Assembly (NCBI GenBank): GCA_034189035.1
Contig: JAXHVA010000008.1
Location: 1 to 64,000 of the forward strand
Source: JAUXFK01 sp034189035
Lineage (GTDB): Bacteria; Desulfobacterota; UBA8473
Direction of reading: 5' to 3'
DNA length: 64,000 bases
The translations under genes and the position numbers were made by a program. Below the pieces are notes generated by a model. That model was not told the DNA's origin. It did not search any database and saw only the letters and a program-made list of their open reading frames with translations. Below, piece by piece: positions 28,701 to 38,086 of the stretch. Position 1 is the stretch's first letter, and every line of letters starts with the position of its first letter.

Positions 28701-28896
28701 TCTGTGTCACTTCTGTCTCTATATCAGAGGCACTGGCACCCGACCATGAAGTAAGGATAGAAACTACAGGCAACTCTAGTTCCGGGAACATATCGATACT
28801 CAGTTTAAAAAGTGAAACGCTCCCAATGAGAATGATCGCAAGGAAGAACATCAATGTAGCTACTGGTTGTTTTACAGAAAACTCTGGAAGTCTCAT
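25786..28896 (-). CDS. RND-family efflux transporter, inner-membrane pump (AcrB/HAE-1 type)
   Basis: 1036 residues with 12 membrane segments and two large periplasmic loops typical of proton-driven RND pumps. It starts LPEFSVKQPVATLMFFLAII; the TM4 region has ASGMVVDNGIVVLENIIRHIEEG, where the second Asp of the usual proton-relay pair is Asn (near residue 397). The second half repeats the topology (LGVVMLVGIVVNNAIVLLDY). It would form a trimer with the adaptor and the TolC-like channel encoded upstream. The adaptor gene overlaps its start by 4 bases (ATGA). Substrates unknown; drugs, bile-like or lipid compounds are possible. Confidence 0.95.
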   Translation of the reverse strand: MRLPEFSVKQPVATLMFFLAIILIGSVSLFKLSIDMFPELELPVVSILTSWSGASASDIETEVTQNIENQVTAVSNLDSLMSKSIDNLSAVMCKFDWGTGLDVATNDIRDALELAKRDLPEDVDPPFLYKFSTAEAPIMFMTIGGDLSWPRLYHIADKKIADEIRRIPGVGAIDIYGGLRRRINVYFDLKKIEGFHISIHEINRILALKNMNIPAGTIKTGDKEYFVRVPARYKTIDEIRNTVVGYYQNRTIYLKDIASVKDDYKPQELNGWADGKKALVLVLKKQVGANTVAIISKIKQRLEEIKKNIPSDVEIIISMDNSESILNSIENLCYTLGWGLFFVVLVTIVFLRRLRTAIIITLTIPFSLTISLILLYLGGYTINLVSLMAMAIASGMVVDNGIVVLENIIRHIEEGGRPKTSAVFGASEMGMAITASTMTTVVVFTPLMFITGLSGIIFKQLAFVISVTLLASLFTALTMTPMLSSRWIIYTPKRLRAREGFLGKFYSLTEDWFEAIENGYSRLLIWALHYRKTILVLVITVFLSSLSLIPYLSTSFVPKVDSGDLNVTFRLAEGTRIEETNRVVESIFKIMEEVVLPEESRHSFGFDGQTEKGIGVALGFDQGPNVGQVGFKLVDSDKRSRSAVEIANLLRDEIEKIPGITQLKVVAGDPIGSIIMGGGKPISIEIQGAELDENLAFAKDVEGKLKQIPGMVDVSVSQKDPRPELWVEIDRKKASSLGLSTSVIAFTLRNYFYGVDATQFWDGGEIFDICTRFKDADKDKFKTLLNSPIFTPDGRAIKIKNVAKIVRGEGPIEIERKNRQKLVKVEGDIYGRSLGEIKGDIRRVLNNMGVPQGLSIYFGGEVEEQEKTFRDFSLLFSLGVVLVYMVMAALYGNFRDPLIIMFSIPFAVTGVVYIFFLTGVTLGMMSALGVVMLVGIVVNNAIVLLDYTHLLQKRGEPLFEAVINAGKARLRPVLMTTFTTFFAMVPMATSSMVGAEVWNPIGITMLGGLSVSAIITLIIIPTVYYMFEKRKMGMEA

Positions 28897-30077
28897 GCCT
28901 CATTCCCCTCCTTAGGCTCGATAATAACATCAGTACCGTGTTTCAGCCTGTTCTGACCTCTTACTACAATCTTCTCTCCCACTTCAAGTCCATCAGTTAC
29001 TTCAACATTGTTCCTCTGGCTTATACCGGTCTGGATATTCCTAAGCATAGCCTTTCCATCTTCTATTACATATACAAAGTAACTCCCGGTTCCAGGAAGT
29101 TTATTCAGGGCATCTCCAGGCACAACAACAGAACTCTTCTTTCCTAGGTAAAGCTTGAGATGGGCAAACATCCCTGGTTTTAAAACCCTATCGTTATCTT
29201 GGATATAGACCTCTATTTCACTCGTTCGTGTAGCAGGATCAATCGATGGGTTTATTATTGAAACCTCTCCTTTAAAGACCTTCTCCGGATACGCATCTAC
29301 TGTGATCTCTGTTTTCATCTTCTTTTTTATATAAGGGAAGTCCTTTTCAGTCACTACAGTTACAACCTTTAGCCGATCTTCACTGGATATACGAACGATA
29401 GGCCTTGCAACAGTTGATATAGCTCCTCTATCCATGTAACGGGCGATAATATACCCGCTAATAGGGGCATAGATTCTATGCTCATCATAGAGTATTCCCA
29501 TTTGTCGTAAGGCAGCGTCAGCCCTCTTTATCTGTGCTTCAGCAAGCTTTTTCCCTTCTTTTGTAGCCTTGTACTTCGCCTCTATATGGTCCAATCTCTG
29601 TTTTGATACAGCCTTCTCTTCATAGAGGTTTTTTAAACGAAGGCGGTCTTTCTCTATGACCTCAAGACTCGCTTCAACCTGTCGTAGATTCGCCCTTGCG
29701 GATTCGAGTGCAGCTTTTGCCTCTTCGAGTTGTACCTCTATCACATTATCTTCTAAAGTCGCTAGGAGAGCACCCTCTTTTACATAATCCCCTTTCTCAG
29801 CAATGAGGGTCTTGATGATCTTACCTGGCACCTTTGGATAGACATCAACCTCATTTAAAGATTGGACATTACCTGTCTGCTCAAGAGTCCATAGTAAATC
29901 TTCATATTTTGATTCAATAATCTGAACATGGACCTTCTCGTTCTCTCCTTTCTCCGAGTCTTTTCTGGCAAAAAAATTGATGAGACTAAAAACAATTATG
30001 CATCCAAAAATCAGGATTAATGCAATAACTATGGTTATTCCTTTCTTTCCTGTTTTGCTCCCTTCATTTTCCACCAT
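28893..30077 (-). CDS. RND efflux periplasmic adaptor (HlyD/MexA-type membrane fusion protein)
   Basis: 394 residues: an N-terminal membrane anchor (about 16-36), a lipoyl-like half motif (VDVYPKVPGKIIKTLIAEKGDYVKEGALLATLED), an alpha-helical hairpin (about 105-185), the second lipoyl half (IYAPISGYIIARYMDRGAIS) and beta-barrel domains. The adaptor bridges pump and outer-membrane channel in the periplasm. Co-directional with, and overlapping by 4 bases, the pump gene, indicating translational coupling. Confidence 0.93.
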   Translation of the reverse strand: MVENEGSKTGKKGITIVIALILIFGCIIVFSLINFFARKDSEKGENEKVHVQIIESKYEDLLWTLEQTGNVQSLNEVDVYPKVPGKIIKTLIAEKGDYVKEGALLATLEDNVIEVQLEEAKAALESARANLRQVEASLEVIEKDRLRLKNLYEEKAVSKQRLDHIEAKYKATKEGKKLAEAQIKRADAALRQMGILYDEHRIYAPISGYIIARYMDRGAISTVARPIVRISSEDRLKVVTVVTEKDFPYIKKKMKTEITVDAYPEKVFKGEVSIINPSIDPATRTSEIEVYIQDNDRVLKPGMFAHLKLYLGKKSSVVVPGDALNKLPGTGSYFVYVIEDGKAMLRNIQTGISQRNNVEVTDGLEVGEKIVVRGQNRLKHGTDVIIEPKEGNEA

Positions 30078-30146
30078 CGACGTATCTCCTTTTGAACATA
30101 CTCTTTGATAATTGCTTCATTATCTTTATTGAATCGTTATACGATT

Positions 30147-31478
30147 TTATGATTCGAATCCCCTCTTTCCAATCGCTCTGTCCAGTTCAGCCATTGATAC
30201 CATATATCCATAAAGCGCAGAATAATAGTTTGTCTCTGCTTGAGTAAGAAAGGTCCTGGCATCTAAAACCTCAGTTGAAGTGGTCATTTGTTGCTGATAT
30301 TGAAGATTTGTGATACGGTAATTCTCCTTTGCCTGAACAAGGGATTCTTTTGCTGTTTGAATATTCTTCTTGGCTACCTTGATATTTAAAAAGGCATTTT
30401 TCACTTCAAGCATTATGCTGTCCTCAACGCCTTTCACCTTTTCTATCATAGATAATTTATTATAATAATACTTCTTTACCTCTGCCCTTTTCTTTCCCCA
30501 TTCAAAGAAGGTCCATTTTGCCTGAAGGGTAATACTCGTATTGTGGACATTTGCATAATCGTTATTGGTGGCCTCAGGGTTATCCCCACTCTGTTCATAA
30601 CGTGCTACAAGTGCTATTTGCGGATAATATGCGCTTTTGGCAAGTCTGATAACATTATCTGAATTCTTTAAAGCAAGGTATAGCATCTTTAATTCGGGTC
30701 TATTTTTCTTCGCCTTATCAAAGAGGTTTCCCAGATCATGCTCAGATGGTTCTATGTTGAGGGCATCCACTATATCGCTCTTTTTGTTTATGTCAACTCC
30801 GATAATAGTATTAAGAGAAGATACTGCCATCTCCACATTACTCTCAGCCTTTACCCTGTTTTGTAAGGCGTTCGCCAGGGCGACCTCTGTCTTCAACAGA
30901 TCATTATAAGGTATCATACCCTGTTTATAGAATTTTTCAGCATCCTCCCTATGGGAATCGAGCTGGCTAACCGCTTCATTGGCAACCATAAGGAACTTTT
31001 TTGTTAAAAGTATATTAAAATAAGCTACCTTAGTCTCTTTTATCACATCGAGAAGAGCCTGTTTTTTTTCCAGGCCCTTTATTTCTAATCCAAGATTGGC
31101 AATCTTTTGCTTTGTTAAAAGGGCAAAACCGGTAAAAAGGGGTTGCATCAAGCTTACATTCCAATGGTAATTATCCTCTGGGCCTACAACAATCTTTGAG
31201 AGGCCAAATACGGCATACGGGTTATCCTTTAACTTTGTATAAGAATACGATGCAGAGGCCTTCGGTAAAAACTCTCTGTTTGCAACCTTTTTCTCTTGTA
31301 TAGCAGCTCTTTGTTTCTCTATAGCCTCGTTTATAAGCGAATTATTGGTAAGGGCCATATCAATGGCCTCCCTCAATGAAAAAATCTTATCATAAACCTG
31401 TGCAAAAACAACACCTGGCGTGAAGAAAGAGATCTTTAAAATTGCAATCACTGCTATTATCTTTACCAATCTTTGCAT
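30147..31478 (-). CDS. TolC-family outer-membrane efflux channel
   Basis: About 443 residues with a signal peptide (cleavage near VVFAQ) and two long repeats of helical-barrel sequence typical of OEP/TolC proteins: LREAIDMALTNNSLINEAIEKQRAAIQEKKVANREFLPKA in part 1 and VKNAFLNIKVAKKNIQTAKES in part 2, both rich in heptad Ala/Leu. The upstream in-frame ATG at 31529 would overlap the TetR gene; ATG 31478 behind AAGGAGAG fits the signal peptide better. It supplies the outer-membrane exit of the tripartite pump. Confidence 0.92.
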   Translation of the reverse strand: MQRLVKIIAVIAILKISFFTPGVVFAQVYDKIFSLREAIDMALTNNSLINEAIEKQRAAIQEKKVANREFLPKASASYSYTKLKDNPYAVFGLSKIVVGPEDNYHWNVSLMQPLFTGFALLTKQKIANLGLEIKGLEKKQALLDVIKETKVAYFNILLTKKFLMVANEAVSQLDSHREDAEKFYKQGMIPYNDLLKTEVALANALQNRVKAESNVEMAVSSLNTIIGVDINKKSDIVDALNIEPSEHDLGNLFDKAKKNRPELKMLYLALKNSDNVIRLAKSAYYPQIALVARYEQSGDNPEATNNDYANVHNTSITLQAKWTFFEWGKKRAEVKKYYYNKLSMIEKVKGVEDSIMLEVKNAFLNIKVAKKNIQTAKESLVQAKENYRITNLQYQQQMTTSTEVLDARTFLTQAETNYYSALYGYMVSMAELDRAIGKRGFES

Positions 31479-31507
31479 TTTCACGCTCTCCTTTTCAAGG
31501 ATGATAC

Positions 31508-32110
31508 TCATCTGTATCTTATCTTCCACTTCTTCTTATCAATAAGAATCCCATCAAAAAAGACTGTAAGGAAAGTATCGAGATATTCCTCAATCTTCAC
31601 ATTACTGCCCTCTGTTAATAAAGGGAGTTCAAAACCCCTCAGCGCATACCCTATAGATCTTGATGTCAAAGCGAGGTCATCTACCCGGAAGATACCTTCT
31701 TGTACACCAAGCTCGAGTATTGAGTAAATGATCTCCACCTCTCTTTCGAATAGGTTATTACGGATGATATCGGTCTTTGGCATCATTTTATCCACCCCCT
31801 CCCTATCAAGGTTGAGGATATTAATCGCACCCTTCATATATCTAAACTTTGCATGCACAAAAGTCTGAATCTTTTCGACAGGGGAAGAAAGCTTCTCAAT
31901 AAAAAATAATATGTTATCGATAATATCATCTGCTTCTCGCTGGAGAACCTCCAAATAAACACGATCTTTACTACCAAAATAATTATAAATAGTCGCCTTT
32001 GCAACCCTTGCCAAGCGGGCAACCTCACTCAGATTCGTTTTCTGGATACCATACCTGCCAAACATCTTTTTGGCTGCATCCAATATCGACTCTACCTTGT
32101 CTTGCTTCAT
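31508..32110 (-). CDS. TetR/AcrR-family transcriptional regulator
   Basis: A 200-residue regulator. The N-terminal helix-turn-helix spans about 8-55: ILDAAKKMFGRYGIQKTNLS, then EVARLARVAKATIYNYFGSK DRVY with the typical recognition helix. The C-terminal half is a variable ligand-binding bundle. It is the first gene of the efflux operon (29 bases before the TolC-like start), consistent with autoregulated repression of the pump released by its ligand. I did not find a convincing operator palindrome in the leader. Confidence 0.93.
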   Translation of the reverse strand: MKQDKVESILDAAKKMFGRYGIQKTNLSEVARLARVAKATIYNYFGSKDRVYLEVLQREADDIIDNILFFIEKLSSPVEKIQTFVHAKFRYMKGAINILNLDREGVDKMMPKTDIIRNNLFEREVEIIYSILELGVQEGIFRVDDLALTSRSIGYALRGFELPLLTEGSNVKIEEYLDTFLTVFFDGILIDKKKWKIRYR

Positions 32111-32673
32111 AAAAAAGACTCCATTTTTAATTCAGGGTTAAAGGTGCACTTATACATATCATATTTTTAGAAAATATCAAGCGCAAATCCCAGGCTTTCG
32201 TCTCTCATGTGATTATTTAATAATAATTACAGTATGTTACAATAGACAAGAGGAAAAGAAGAAAAGAATCGAGTGTCCCAAAGGCATGTGAGGGTTTTCG
32301 AGTTTCAATAGAATGCAAGATGAAAAATAGTGAGATAGCCCACAACTTTGATATCTCGCATATAAGAGAGAATTATTATCTTAAACGGGACTAGGGGTGA
32401 GTACCCCAGGAGCTGAAAAAGAGGGGAGTGAGTCAGCAACTTCTTTGGGAAGAATGTATAGAGATTCACTACCCAGAATTATTAATGAACTAGTCTTACA
32501 AGGTGTTCAGAGGCTGGATCTTATCCCTTTTTTCAGATTAGCCAAACTCAAAGAAAGGAATCCTGAGTAAAGTATAATGGCTAATTCCGCTTAAAAGTTA
32601 AATAGCTGAGAATAAAACAGCTGAATATGATTTGAACTTCGCAGTACAGTTCTTTAGGGAGCTAAAGTGTTAC
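32111..32673. other. Intergenic region with IS21 remnant
   Basis: About 560 bases between the TetR gene and a histidine kinase, both on the minus strand. The TetR operon promoter must lie near 32111-32250. Around 32401-32490 a transposase fragment is visible (next entry). Nothing else is recognised. Confidence 0.5.
32401..32490 (+). pseudogene. Fragment of an IS21-family IstA transposase
   Basis: The frame between stops reads VPQELKKRGVSQQLLWEE and then CIEIHYPE. This matches the IstA segment usually reading ELKRKGVTLxLLWEEYRxxHPxGY, just before the DDE domain. Stop codons lie on both sides and no IstB gene is nearby, so it is a decayed relic. The call rests on about 25 residues. Confidence 0.45.
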
Positions 32674-35001
32674 TTATCTTTTTAATTCAGACTTAACAGC
32701 TACCCCTATCTTTTCCAATGTATATGGTTTCCTAATGTATTCACCTGCCCCTAATCGTTGAGTTTCTTTTACGCGGTCCGTTTCAGAAAACCCACTCGCG
32801 ATGATTGCTTTTTGTCCAGGCTTAAATTGGAGAATTTTCTTATATGTGTTCAGTCCATCTATCCCCGGATCCATAACCATGTCCAGCAAGATTAAATCAG
32901 AACTTCGTTTTTTTAGATACTCTATCGCTTTTTCACCTGATGAAACAGCAGTAGCTTCATAACCCAATGCGTTAAAAATACTAAGGGCTATTTCCCTTTG
33001 TTCCTTTATGTCATCAACTACTAAGATTGACTCTCCATTGCCCATGTAATCTTCAAGGGCTACCCTGTCCTCTTCTTTTTGTCTTTCTTCACGAGTCGCA
33101 GGGAAATAGAGTTTAATTCTTGTCCCTTTCCTCTGAGTGCTTTGAACGTCAATATACCCATTATGGTCTTTTATAGTCCTCCATACAAGTGACATCCCCA
33201 ACCCTGTTCCGCTTCTTCCCATCATTTTATTCGTATAAAAGGGCTCAAATATCCTTTCTATATCCTGTGGTGAGATACCTATCCCGTTATCACAGACCGT
33301 AAGGGTAACATATTCACCTTCCTCCACACTGTCATAACCACTTATGGGTCTATCGATGTATTCGTTTTTTGTAGATATGCGAATTTTCCCCTCATCTTGA
33401 ATAGCTTCTACTGCATTAGACACCAAGTTCATGAATGCTTTGGACAAATGCACACAAGAACCTGGAGTGTTCAGCAGGTCCTCATCAAGATCGATCTCTA
33501 TTTTGACAAAAGGGTGTAATGATATCAACTTCTCATATTCAGGGCTTTTCAAATATCCGGAAATAATTTCATTAATATTCACAATCTCCTGTGTAGCAAT
33601 ACTTCTTCTTGCCAGAGTCAACAGATCATTTACAATAGAAGCAGCCCTTAACCCTGACTCACGCATAGCTAAGATGGTATTTTTTAGGGGGCTATCTTCT
33701 GGGATTTTCATTAATAACAGTTCAGGGTAACTTACAACCCCCGAGAGGATATTATTGAGATCATGCGCTACACCACCTGCAAGCGTGCCAATGGCTTCCA
33801 TATTACGCGCGCGTTGAAGCTGATCTTCAAGCTCCTTTTGTTCTGTTATGTCTCGGAGAAAATTGAGGGTGGCGGGTCGCCCCTCCCAGTTGATGTAAAC
33901 TGTATTGAGTTGAACTGACAACTTTTTACCAGTTCTGTTTATCAGCTTGAAAGAATACATGCTGGGTGGGTTCTCTCTGTTTATCCTTTCTATGTGCCTT
34001 TTAAAAACAGCATCTTTGTCTTCAGGGTGAATCAAATTAACAAAAGGAATTCGGGCTAATTCTTGAGCTGAATAGCCTGTTATCTCTTCAGTTTTAGGAT
34101 TTGGAAATTTCATCACCTCATCCTGAGCTATAAAAATTGCATCAGTAGCATTATCTACTAAAAGTCTATATTTTTCTTCTGATTCTCTCAAAGCCTTATC
34201 CGTCTGCTTATGCTTGTCTATTTCGCATCTCAATTGCTCGTTTGATTTCATCAGCTCCTCGGTACGCTCCATCACCCGACATTCGAGTTCTTCATGGATT
34301 CTAATCAATTCCTGTTCCACCTGCTTTCGCTCGTTGATTTCAGATAGATAGTCTTTATTCAGTTTCTCAATGCGTCTCTTTTCAGCAACTAGATATTCAA
34401 TAAGATCGTTATTTTCAAACTGCAATTTCAACGAAGAAAGGGTAGCAGCGTTTAAACGCTTTGCTGTGAAAAAGATAAGAATCCCAAAAAGCAGAATCAT
34501 TACCCCCATATAAAGGTGAATTTCATCACCAATCATAAAAAATCTTATGCAAACAGGAACTAAAGCAGGCAGACTGAAAGCGAAAAAGTGTCCTATTCTT
34601 ACTGAAAATGTACCAGATGCCCCCGCTACCATTCCGCCGAGTACAAAGGCAATAAATGTCTGGTGTTCAATAGAACCCATTGGAAAAAGAAAGATGCCAG
34701 CAGATCCCCAAACTACTCCAGAGTAAACCAAACTAACATAAGACCATATATCTCCACGGGTAACTTCCTCAGGTATCTGCGATAAGTGCCTAAAATTAAA
34801 AAAAAGCAGGCACCTGAAAATTGATACGGATATAATTGCTGAAAACCATATGATAAGAATTGTATGGGAGATGACTTCCCATAGTATAAAGCTAAGAATG
34901 ATTGAATTGAAGAGGGTAGCTATTATACCGGCAGGAGTATTTTTGTAAAGCAGTCTGACCTGTTCTGATTTTATCATTTCTGTTGTTTTCACAGGCACCA
35001 T
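32674..35001 (-). CDS. Membrane hybrid sensor histidine kinase (multi-TM sensor - PAS - HisKA - HATPase - REC)
   Basis: 775 residues. The first 195 residues hold about six transmembrane helices without a large loop, a MASE-like membrane sensor. A coiled coil (about 205-280) leads to one PAS domain (about 285-400, EEKYRLLVDNATDAIF), the HisKA box GGVAHDLNNIL with phospho-His near 413, an HATPase (NLVSNAVEAIQ, DNGIGIS, GRSGTGLGMSLVW) and a receiver with Asp near 707 (ILLDMVMDPG). No response-regulator gene adjoins it, so output probably passes to a distant partner. Its C-terminal architecture is like the kinase at 322-3459, but the sensor is different. Confidence 0.93.
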   Translation of the reverse strand: MVPVKTTEMIKSEQVRLLYKNTPAGIIATLFNSIILSFILWEVISHTILIIWFSAIISVSIFRCLLFFNFRHLSQIPEEVTRGDIWSYVSLVYSGVVWGSAGIFLFPMGSIEHQTFIAFVLGGMVAGASGTFSVRIGHFFAFSLPALVPVCIRFFMIGDEIHLYMGVMILLFGILIFFTAKRLNAATLSSLKLQFENNDLIEYLVAEKRRIEKLNKDYLSEINERKQVEQELIRIHEELECRVMERTEELMKSNEQLRCEIDKHKQTDKALRESEEKYRLLVDNATDAIFIAQDEVMKFPNPKTEEITGYSAQELARIPFVNLIHPEDKDAVFKRHIERINRENPPSMYSFKLINRTGKKLSVQLNTVYINWEGRPATLNFLRDITEQKELEDQLQRARNMEAIGTLAGGVAHDLNNILSGVVSYPELLLMKIPEDSPLKNTILAMRESGLRAASIVNDLLTLARRSIATQEIVNINEIISGYLKSPEYEKLISLHPFVKIEIDLDEDLLNTPGSCVHLSKAFMNLVSNAVEAIQDEGKIRISTKNEYIDRPISGYDSVEEGEYVTLTVCDNGIGISPQDIERIFEPFYTNKMMGRSGTGLGMSLVWRTIKDHNGYIDVQSTQRKGTRIKLYFPATREERQKEEDRVALEDYMGNGESILVVDDIKEQREIALSIFNALGYEATAVSSGEKAIEYLKKRSSDLILLDMVMDPGIDGLNTYKKILQFKPGQKAIIASGFSETDRVKETQRLGAGEYIRKPYTLEKIGVAVKSELKR

Positions 35002-35608
35002 ATCTTAAGACTTTCTTTATATACAATATATGAGCCTTTTACCACAACATTTCAAAACTGCCTATTTATTCGTTCTTAATTAAACATTATTTCATTACAT
35101 TCATTTTGTCAAATATTAAAGTTTTCTACTGTATCATTCAAAGTGATATTTCGATATAATATTCTATTATTTCAAATTCTTATAGTAGAATGACTCATTC
35201 AATGTTCCATTGTTTCTTTGTGTTCGATATAAAGCAAATCGTGAAAATATCAAGATTTTGCTAAGGTTACATATAAGGCAAACCCCTTTGAATCTATATC
35301 CGCTAATCCTTTAAACCCTTTTCTCGCTTACTTGCTGTCATAGTTGTGTAATGGTTTATATAGTTAGCATTGATATCTGTATCTTACTTTCCCCACCTTG
35401 AGTTAACAGAAAATATCATAACCAACGCTAATTGATAATCCAGGGCTGAGAACCATCTCTATCTGCTCCCTCATTGTATACCCCTGAAGTAAAGCACCAG
35501 GGACATTTACAGAACTGTTGCTTACTTATAAAAGAGCCTGTTGAATTCAACCTCCTTTTGAACTATAGTAGGAATTAATATAATCTCTTTCGTCCAAAGG
35601 ATATCATC
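35002..35608. other. Intergenic region between divergent genes
   Basis: About 600 AT-rich bases between a minus-strand kinase and a plus-strand membrane protein. It should contain both promoters. A short coding relic on the minus strand (35403-35525) is described separately. Confidence 0.5.
35403..35525 (-). pseudogene. Possible C-terminal relic of an outer-membrane protein
   Basis: A 40-codon frame, closed upstream by TAA, reads NVPGALLQGYTMREQIEMVL and ends LSISVGYDIFC. The last part looks like the final beta-strand of an outer-membrane barrel. There is no start codon with a ribosome-binding site, so this may be the tail of a deleted gene. The evidence is thin. Confidence 0.25.
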
Positions 35609-38032
35609 TTGGAAACAAAACAGATCCAGTTCTATGCAGGCATCTTCTTTATATCCATCTCTACACTGACATTTGAGATATCCCTCACCCGAATCTTCTC
35701 TGTGGCTCTTTGGTATCATTTTGCCTTCATGGTAATCAGTATAGCTATGCTCGGTTTTGGTGCCAGTGGTTCTTTTTTAATGCTGGCCCCTTCGGTTCTA
35801 AAAAAAGATCCTTCAAGGGTCCTCACAATCAGCTCTGTCTCATTTTCTATTTCTGTTTTCGTTTCTTACCTTATTGTCAACCAAATCCCTTTTGATCTGT
35901 CACGGATCCTATGGGATTATCACCAGCTATTTTATATCCCCGTACACTATTTTTTTCTTTCGGTCCCCTTCTTCTTCTCCGGCTTAACTCTATCAACAGC
36001 CATATCAAAACTCCCTGGCAGGATTAGTTATCTCTATTTTTCAGATCTTATTGGGGCGGGTTTGGGTTGCTTGCTGGTACTGTTTGTCTTTTCTATATTA
36101 GGTGAGATCGGAGGGGTAATTATACCAGCTATCTTCGGGCTATTCTCAGCTCTGTCCTTCAATTTCGGATGCCATCGAAGGATCAACTTCTTTATAGTTA
36201 TTTTGCTTTTTCTTCTTACAGCCTTGTTGGTCTCAAAACCGAATTTCATGAAGATCAATATTTCACCCTTTAAAGGATTATCTATGGCATTACAGTATCC
36301 CGGATCCAGATTATTAGATACCAGATGGAACTCCTTTTCTAGGATTGACATCGTTGATAGCCCAGCAGTTCGTTTTGCCCCCGGATTGAGTATGAAGTAT
36401 CTTGAAGACTTGCCTTCCCAGTTAGGCATTAGCATAGATGGAGACAACCTCAATGCAATGACAAGATATGAAGGGGCAAAAGATACAGCCCAGTTCACCG
36501 CTTACCTCCCGTCATCAGCAGTCTTCTATATTTCGAGAGTTAAGGATGTTTTAATCCTTGAACCGATGGGTGGTTTGGACATATTAACATCCCTTTACCA
36601 CAATGCAGAGTCTATCTATACACAAGAGGCAAATCCGCTGATATTAAATATATTAAAGGACAAATACAGAAATTTTGTAGGTGATATCTATCAAAATAAA
36701 AAGGTTACAACTAAAACCGCAATGGTAAGAGGATACTTTTACTCTACAGAGAAGAGCTTTGATCTCATTCAGCTTTCTATATCCAATACCTTGGGGGCTT
36801 CATCCACAGGAGTCTATGGTCTACAAGAAGACTATTCCTTTACTGAAGAGGCTTTTATTGAGTATTACACACATCTAAATGAAGACGGTTTCCTGTTGAT
36901 CTCCATATATCTATTACCACCGCCAAGAAAAGAATTGCGAATCGTCTCTACTTTACTTTCATCTCTTGAAAGATTACGAGTGAATCATCCTGAAAAACAT
37001 CTAGCGATATTTCGCAGTTGGGGAACGATTACTTTCCTTTTGAAGCGCAATGAGATAACCCAAAAAGAAATACAAAACCTAAAGGATTTCTGTGAAAAAC
37101 GTCGCTTCGATCTGGTCTACTTTTTCGGGATACAGCCTGATGAGGTGAACGTCTTTAATCGATTCAAAGAGCCTCTCTACTATAACCTTATATGCCGATT
37201 AATAGATAAAAACAAAAGAAAGGGACTCTATAGAAACTATCTTTTTAACATCAGACCAGTTACAGACGACAGACCATTTTTTCATCACTTCTTTAGGTGG
37301 AATAAACTACAAGATACCTATCTCAGTATGGGAAAAAGATGGCAGCCTTTTGTAGAAGGCGCATATTTGATCCCTATAGTATTTCTGCAAGCTCTGCTTT
37401 TGAGTTTCATCCTTATAATCCTTCCGATCTTTTTTAAAAAAGAGACAACACAAAAGCCAACATTACAAAAAGAGATAGTGCTCCATCTCTCTTACTTCTT
37501 TTTTATAGGGTCAGGCTTTATGTTTATAGAGATCTCATTAATTCAAAAGTTCATACTATTTTTAAATCATCCATCCCATGCGATATCTATTGTACTCTTT
37601 GCAATATTGATATCATCAGGGACAGGAAGCTATATGACAAGACGATTTATAAAAACCGAGAGGCTTCGTATAGACTGGGTAATATGGATACTGGCTGGGA
37701 TCGTTCTTTTTTATTCTCTTATTCTTTCAGATCTCTATGATTTGGCCTTTGGCTGGAATCAAATCATTAGGCAATTATACTCTATAATACTCCTTATACC
37801 TTTGGGGATTTTGATGGGGATGCCCTTCCCTCTTGGAATAGCCATTACGAATCAATATTCAAGCCGCATTATTCCATGGGCATTGTGTGTTAATGGATGT
37901 GCATCGGTATTAGGCTCAGTGATGGCAATGATTATAGCCCTAGCGTGGGGATTTACTGGAACATTAATCTGCGCAGCTGGAGCATATCTCATGGGGCTTG
38001 CATGTATAAAAAAGGGGATTGTGAGTATTTAG
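35609..38032 (+). CDS. Multi-pass membrane protein with spermidine-synthase-like domain
   Basis: 807 residues. About six N-terminal helices begin FISISTLTFEISLTRIFSVALWYHFAFM, a signature of the large SpeE-like membrane proteins. A soluble Rossmann-like domain follows (about 225-570) with DVLILEPMGGLDILTSLYHNA, the counterpart of the spermidine synthase GGGDG loop, but with the polyamine residues not conserved. About six C-terminal helices complete it. Aminopropyltransferase activity is doubtful; homologues are of unknown function. Start is TTG 35609; no better ATG lies before the first helix. It is convergent with the pcm gene. Confidence 0.8.
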   Translation: METKQIQFYAGIFFISISTLTFEISLTRIFSVALWYHFAFMVISIAMLGFGASGSFLMLAPSVLKKDPSRVLTISSVSFSISVFVSYLIVNQIPFDLSRILWDYHQLFYIPVHYFFLSVPFFFSGLTLSTAISKLPGRISYLYFSDLIGAGLGCLLVLFVFSILGEIGGVIIPAIFGLFSALSFNFGCHRRINFFIVILLFLLTALLVSKPNFMKINISPFKGLSMALQYPGSRLLDTRWNSFSRIDIVDSPAVRFAPGLSMKYLEDLPSQLGISIDGDNLNAMTRYEGAKDTAQFTAYLPSSAVFYISRVKDVLILEPMGGLDILTSLYHNAESIYTQEANPLILNILKDKYRNFVGDIYQNKKVTTKTAMVRGYFYSTEKSFDLIQLSISNTLGASSTGVYGLQEDYSFTEEAFIEYYTHLNEDGFLLISIYLLPPPRKELRIVSTLLSSLERLRVNHPEKHLAIFRSWGTITFLLKRNEITQKEIQNLKDFCEKRRFDLVYFFGIQPDEVNVFNRFKEPLYYNLICRLIDKNKRKGLYRNYLFNIRPVTDDRPFFHHFFRWNKLQDTYLSMGKRWQPFVEGAYLIPIVFLQALLLSFILIILPIFFKKETTQKPTLQKEIVLHLSYFFFIGSGFMFIEISLIQKFILFLNHPSHAISIVLFAILISSGTGSYMTRRFIKTERLRIDWVIWILAGIVLFYSLILSDLYDLAFGWNQIIRQLYSIILLIPLGILMGMPFPLGIAITNQYSSRIIPWALCVNGCASVLGSVMAMIIALAWGFTGTLICAAGAYLMGLACIKKGIVSI

Positions 38033-38086
38033 TATCAACCCATAAATACGACTCAACATGAGAGGGCACAGGGGAGCTTCTAATAG

